From UBA5336 sp039818165 (GTDB taxonomy: Bacteria; Pseudomonadota; Alphaproteobacteria; Caulobacterales; Hyphomonadaceae): a DNA stretch of 64,000 nt. Shown here piece by piece: positions 60,945 to 64,000 of the stretch (position 1 is its first letter; each line of letters opens with the position of its first letter). Both the position numbers and the translations under genes were made by a program. The stretch covers positions 1 through 64,000 of the forward strand of contig JBCBUL010000017.1 of NCBI GenBank assembly GCA_039818165.1, given 5' to 3'. Under the pieces are notes generated by a model. It was not told the DNA's origin, did no database searches, and saw only the letters and a list, made by a program, of their open reading frames with translations.

Positions 60945-62197
60945 TCGGGCAACGCTTCCAGTTCTATCATCTCGTCAAAAGTGGGCCTGCGGCGAATGAT
61001 GCGCCAGGCGCCGTCTTTGACAAGCACTTCCGGCACCAAAGGCCTTGCATTGTATTGCGACGAAAGAACGGCGCCATAGGCTCCCGATGACATTATGGCG
61101 AGGAGTTCACCGTCTGAAACATCGGTCATGGCGCGTGCGGTGGCGAATTTGTCCGTCGACTCACAGATAGGGCCGACAACATCATAGGTCTTCTGGCCGC
61201 CCCCTTTCGTCGCCTCCGCAAGGGGCCAGATTTCGTGGTGCGCGCCGTAAAGGGCCGGGCGCATCAAATCGTTCATGCCGGCGTCCAGAATCAGGAATGT
61301 CCGGTCCGGGGCGTCTTTTGTGTAAAGCGCGCGCGTGAGCAGGACCCCCGCATTGGCCGCAATCACCCGCCCCGGCTCCAGCACCAGACTGACGTCAAAG
61401 TCGCCGATCACGTCCCGGATCATCTGCGCATAGTCTGCCGGGCTGGCAGGCGCGTCACCCGGCGCATAGGGCACACCTAAACCGCCGCCCAGATCTATGC
61501 GTTCGATCCCATGGCCCTCAGCGCGCAAACGCTTGGCCAGATCAATTGTTTTTTCAAAAGCCGCGCGCATGGGTTCAAGGGCGCCAATCTGGCTGCCGAT
61601 GTGGACGTCGACACCGACCACCTGAATGCCCGGCAGCGCCCCGGCCTCGGCATAAATCGCGCTGGCATCCTGCCAGGCCACGCCGAACTTGTCGCCAGCC
61701 TTGCCGGTTGAGATGTTGGGATGGCCACCGGCCGCCACATCCGGGTTCACGCGGACGGCCACGGGAGCGACCTGGTCCATGGTGACAGCAACGTCAGACA
61801 GGACGCGCAGCTCCGCCAGGCTCTCCACATTGAACTGGTAGATGCCTTCTCGCAGGCCGAGTTCCATTTCCAAACGGGTCTTGCCGACGCCGGAAAAGAC
61901 AATCTTGCTGGCAGGAATCCCGGCCCGGCGCGCGCGCATCAGCTCTCCGCCGCTCACCACATCGGCGCCTGCGCCCTGGGCCGCCAGCGTTGCCAGCACC
62001 GCCAGATTCCCATTGGCCTTCACCGAGTAGGCAATCAGGCAATCAATGTCTGCGACGGCCTCCGCAATCACGCGGATGTGGCGCTCCAGTGTTGCCGTGG
62101 AATACACATAGCACGGCGTGCCTACCGCCTCGGCAATCTCCGCCAACGCGACGCCTTCGCAGGACAGCGCCCCGCCGGAATAGGAAAAGTGATGCAT
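60932..62197 (-). CDS. lysA: diaminopimelate decarboxylase
   Basis: LysA (421 residues) makes lysine from meso-diaminopimelate with PLP. The alanine-racemase-like barrel has the Schiff-base Lys in IAYSVKANGNLAV, and IDLGGGLGVPY, ICESTDKFA with the active Cys, and SSGAYGAVLSSQYNARPL. Full length. It lies in the argH-lptM-like-lipoprotein-lysA-DUF4175 run, standard in this class. Confidence 0.96.
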   Translation of the reverse strand: MHHFSYSGGALSCEGVALAEIAEAVGTPCYVYSTATLERHIRVIAEAVADIDCLIAYSVKANGNLAVLATLAAQGAGADVVSGGELMRARRAGIPASKIVFSGVGKTRLEMELGLREGIYQFNVESLAELRVLSDVAVTMDQVAPVAVRVNPDVAAGGHPNISTGKAGDKFGVAWQDASAIYAEAGALPGIQVVGVDVHIGSQIGALEPMRAAFEKTIDLAKRLRAEGHGIERIDLGGGLGVPYAPGDAPASPADYAQMIRDVIGDFDVSLVLEPGRVIAANAGVLLTRALYTKDAPDRTFLILDAGMNDLMRPALYGAHHEIWPLAEATKGGGQKTYDVVGPICESTDKFATARAMTDVSDGELLAIMSSGAYGAVLSSQYNARPLVPEVLVKDGAWRIIRRRPTFDEMIELEALPDWLS

Positions 62198-62206
62198 CGT
62201 GCCGGG

Positions 62207-62485
62207 TCAGCCTGCCGCGGGCGTTGTAACTTCGCCGAGTTCGCGTTCCTCGATCGGCTCGATCGGTGCACCGCGCGGAATCTCGCCGCCCAGCCGGTTA
62301 TAGACGACACCATTGCCCCGGCGCAGGCGGGTTTCCACAAACGCCACGGGCGCATCCATCGGCGCGGTATCGGCCATGGGCGCGGCTGAAATGCGAAATT
62401 CCTCCGGCCCAAAGGGCAAGGCGCATCCGCCCACAAGGCAGCAGGCGCCAACGGCAAGGCAAAAAGATCGAAGCGCGGATGTCAT
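62207..62485 (-). CDS. small lipoprotein of unknown function
   Basis: This 92-residue protein has a lipoprotein signal (GACCLVGGCALPFG) and a short polar mature part (ISAAPMADTAPMDAPVAFVETRLRRGNG, GEIPRGAPIEPIEERELGEV). It sits between the LptM-like gene and lysA, 9 bases before lysA. No recognised family; presumably envelope-bound. Confidence 0.6.
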   Translation of the reverse strand: MTSALRSFCLAVGACCLVGGCALPFGPEEFRISAAPMADTAPMDAPVAFVETRLRRGNGVVYNRLGGEIPRGAPIEPIEERELGEVTTPAAG

Positions 62486-62503
62486 CGTGTCAGCGTGGCT
62501 CCA

Positions 62504-62755
62504 TTATCCGCCGGGTCCGCCGAGAAGCTCGTCCTCGGGGTCGGGTTCGCCTGTAAGATCTTCGTCCTCCGCCCGGCGGCTATCCTGCAAATCATCCAGG
62601 CCATCGGTGACGGTGCGCTCAAGCGGCTCCGCAGGTTCCAGATCGCTCGGCGTTCCGAACAGCGGGTCGGGGCGCGTGAGGTCGCCTTGCAGGCCACAGG
62701 CCGACAGGGTCACCAGGCTGATCCCGGCAAGGAGGGGTTTGGTAAAACGGGTCAT
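62504..62755 (-). CDS. LptM-like lipoprotein
   Basis: This 83-residue protein has a lipoprotein signal with the LptM/YifL-type signature at the mature end, SACGLQGDLTRPDPLFG. LptM assists folding of the LPS translocon LptD in enterobacteria. The C-terminal acidic tail (DEDLTGEPDPEDELLGG) is extra. It starts one base after the argH stop and is likely coupled. Start ATG 62755, or 62764 in the same frame. Confidence 0.75.
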   Translation of the reverse strand: MTRFTKPLLAGISLVTLSACGLQGDLTRPDPLFGTPSDLEPAEPLERTVTDGLDDLQDSRRAEDEDLTGEPDPEDELLGGPGG

Positions 62756-62756
62756 G

Positions 62757-64000
62757 TCACTCATCCAATGCGAGTCGATGTTTCCATTGTGACACCTGTT
62801 CGGCCACGCGAACAGGGGCGGTTCCGCCATAAGACGCGCGGCTGTCCACCGAACGCTCGACGGAAAGGACGTCGAAGACGCCCTCATTTATGTCTGCCGC
62901 GACGGCCTGCATGTCTTCCAATGACAATTCAGCAAGTTCCACACCGCGCCCTTCCGCCATCGCGACCAGCGCGCCGGTGGCGTGGTGGGCATCGCGGAAG
63001 GCAAACCCTGCCTCACGCACCAGCCAGTCCGCCAGGTCTGTGGCCGTGGAAAAGCCTTTCGCCGCCGCACCGGCCATCGCATCGGGATGGAACGTCATGG
63101 TCTCGACCATGCCCGCCATCGCCCGCACACATAGATCGAACGTGTCAAACGCCGCAAAAGTCAGCTGTTTGTCGTCCTGCAGATCCTTCGCATAGGCCAG
63201 CGGCAGCGCCTTCACCGCGCCCTGCAGGCTGGCGAACTGGCCCGCGATCAAGCTCGCCTTTGCGCGGATCAACTCCGCCGCGTCCGGGTTGCGCTTCTGG
63301 GGCATGATGGAACTGCCCGTGCTCCAGGCATCCGAAAGCGACGCAAAGCCGAACTGGGCACTGGTCCACAGCACGATTTCCTCCGCCAGGCGCGACAGGT
63401 GCGTCGCCGCGATGGAGAGCGCCGCCAGGGCCTCCAAGGCAAAGTCCCGCGCTGAGACCGCATCCAGGGAGTTCGCCATGGGCCGCTCAAAGCCAAGGGC
63501 CTCTGCCGTCATGTCCCGGTCGATGGGAAAGCCCGTGCCTGCCAGCGCGGCCGCGCCCAGCGGGCTCTCATTCAGGCGCATGGCGCAATCGAGCAGGCGC
63601 GCCCGGTCGCGCTCGAACATCTCCACATATGCCAGGAGATGGTGCCCAAGCGTGACAGGCTGGGCCGTCTGCAAATGGGTGAAGCCCGGCATCACCGTCT
63701 CGGCATGCTCCCCCGCCCGCACCACCAGCGCCGCCTGCAGCGTGCGCAGCCGGTCCATCGCCTCATTCAGGGCGCCGCGCGTCCAGAGGCGGAAATCCGT
63801 CACCACCTGGTCATTGCGCGAGCGGGCCGTGTGCAGCCGCCCGGCGGGCTCACCCACCAGCGTCTTCAGCCGCGCTTCGATGTTCATGTGGATGTCTTCC
63901 AGCGCCCGATCGAACGGGAAAGTGCCCGCGCGCAGCTCCTCGAGCACCTGGTCCAGCCCCGCCTGGATTGCTTCATTATCCGCCGCCGAGATGATCTCCA
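62757..64000 (-). CDS. argH: argininosuccinate lyase (partial, 5' end outside window)
   Basis: ArgH splits argininosuccinate to arginine and fumarate. The window holds about 414 residues to the stop; the first residues (about 50) are beyond base 64000, where the frame stays open (EIISAADNEAIQAGLDQ). It has HTARSRNDQVVTDFRLW, the catalytic loop GSSIMPQKRNPDAAELIR, and LPLAYAKDLQDDK. The GTG at 63947 is an internal codon, not a start. First known gene of the lysA operon run. Confidence 0.95.
   Translation of the reverse strand, partial: EIISAADNEAIQAGLDQVLEELRAGTFPFDRALEDIHMNIEARLKTLVGEPAGRLHTARSRNDQVVTDFRLWTRGALNEAMDRLRTLQAALVVRAGEHAETVMPGFTHLQTAQPVTLGHHLLAYVEMFERDRARLLDCAMRLNESPLGAAALAGTGFPIDRDMTAEALGFERPMANSLDAVSARDFALEALAALSIAATHLSRLAEEIVLWTSAQFGFASLSDAWSTGSSIMPQKRNPDAAELIRAKASLIAGQFASLQGAVKALPLAYAKDLQDDKQLTFAAFDTFDLCVRAMAGMVETMTFHPDAMAGAAAKGFSTATDLADWLVREAGFAFRDAHHATGALVAMAEGRGVELAELSLEDMQAVAADINEGVFDVLSVERSVDSRASYGGTAPVRVAEQVSQWKHRLALDE

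Noticed and set aside
63945..63947. GTG at 63947 as the argH start
   Set aside because: The frame stays open to the window end and reads as normal ArgH sequence upstream, so the gene is partial.
1..64000. CRISPR array, rRNA operon or prophage
   Set aside because: I saw no regularly spaced direct repeats, no rRNA motifs and no run of phage genes.

Overview
The window is high-GC, gene-dense chromosomal DNA from an alphaproteobacterium. The gene families suggest the Hyphomonadaceae/Maricaulaceae/Parvulacrculaceae side of the class: a TorF-type porin, the prfA-prmC-DUF4167 block, a DUF4175 protein next to lysA and argH, TadG-like and LytTR proteins, and GTAA/TTTA-N7-TTAA boxes that resemble CtrA sites. 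This placement is inferred from families and layout, not from any search. No gene-free stretch exceeds about 300 bases.

Layout. 1-1.2 kb: the end of an IS1595-family insertion sequence, a small ORF that runs into it, and a 60-base inverted repeat at the extreme edge. 1.2-10.2 kb: nitroreductase; an operon of a CaCA cation exchanger, queF and a DoxX protein; a secreted or anchored S33 peptidase with a membrane tail; an SDR; a TorF-like porin; a Kef-type antiporter; a PspB-like small protein. 10.2-19.5 kb: a 37-residue membrane peptide gene between facing terminators, a TAXI solute-binding protein, a membrane LytTR regulator, a DUF2141 lipoprotein with a Tat-exported carotenoid oxygenase and a DUF2306 protein, a PhoD-like lipoprotein, an MFS carrier, and a TadG-like protein carrying an Asp-rich tract.

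19.6-26.5 kb holds the TCA-cycle block sucC-sucD-sucA-sucB, which supplies succinyl-CoA synthetase and the E1 and E2 parts of 2-oxoglutarate dehydrogenase. It ends in a strong terminator and contains no E3 (lpd) or mdh gene. 26.5-34.6 kb: an endonuclease-like protein, a candidate structured small RNA, tRNA-Asn, a VOC/carboxymuconolactone decarboxylase pair, thiolase, a class III aminotransferase, ndk, a DUF481 protein and small accessory genes. 34.6-39.4 kb: pepA, a DUF1877 gene and holC on one strand, divergent from lptF-lptG, which encode the LPS export permease. 39.4-46 kb: envelope lipoproteins, a TIR-domain protein, a 2OG-Fe(II) oxygenase, a hydrolase, two SDRs and a CBS-GGDEF protein.

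46-64 kb: rpsD, a PPK2 kinase coupled to a globin, two genes each split by one base (48.1-49.0 and 51.0-51.7 kb) around typA, a low-GC lipoprotein, DUF4112, DUF4167-prmC-prfA, MAPEG, a CE15-like esterase, and the DUF4175-lysA-lipoprotein-lptM-like-argH run, with argH cut by the window end. Most of the sequence is ordinary core genome. The less ordinary signals are the edge inverted repeat, the orphan small RNA and small protein candidates, the Asp-rich TadG protein, the double-lipoyl E2, the TIR protein, and the low-GC or frameshifted accessory patches. I did not find a clear multi-gene system that I would call undescribed.
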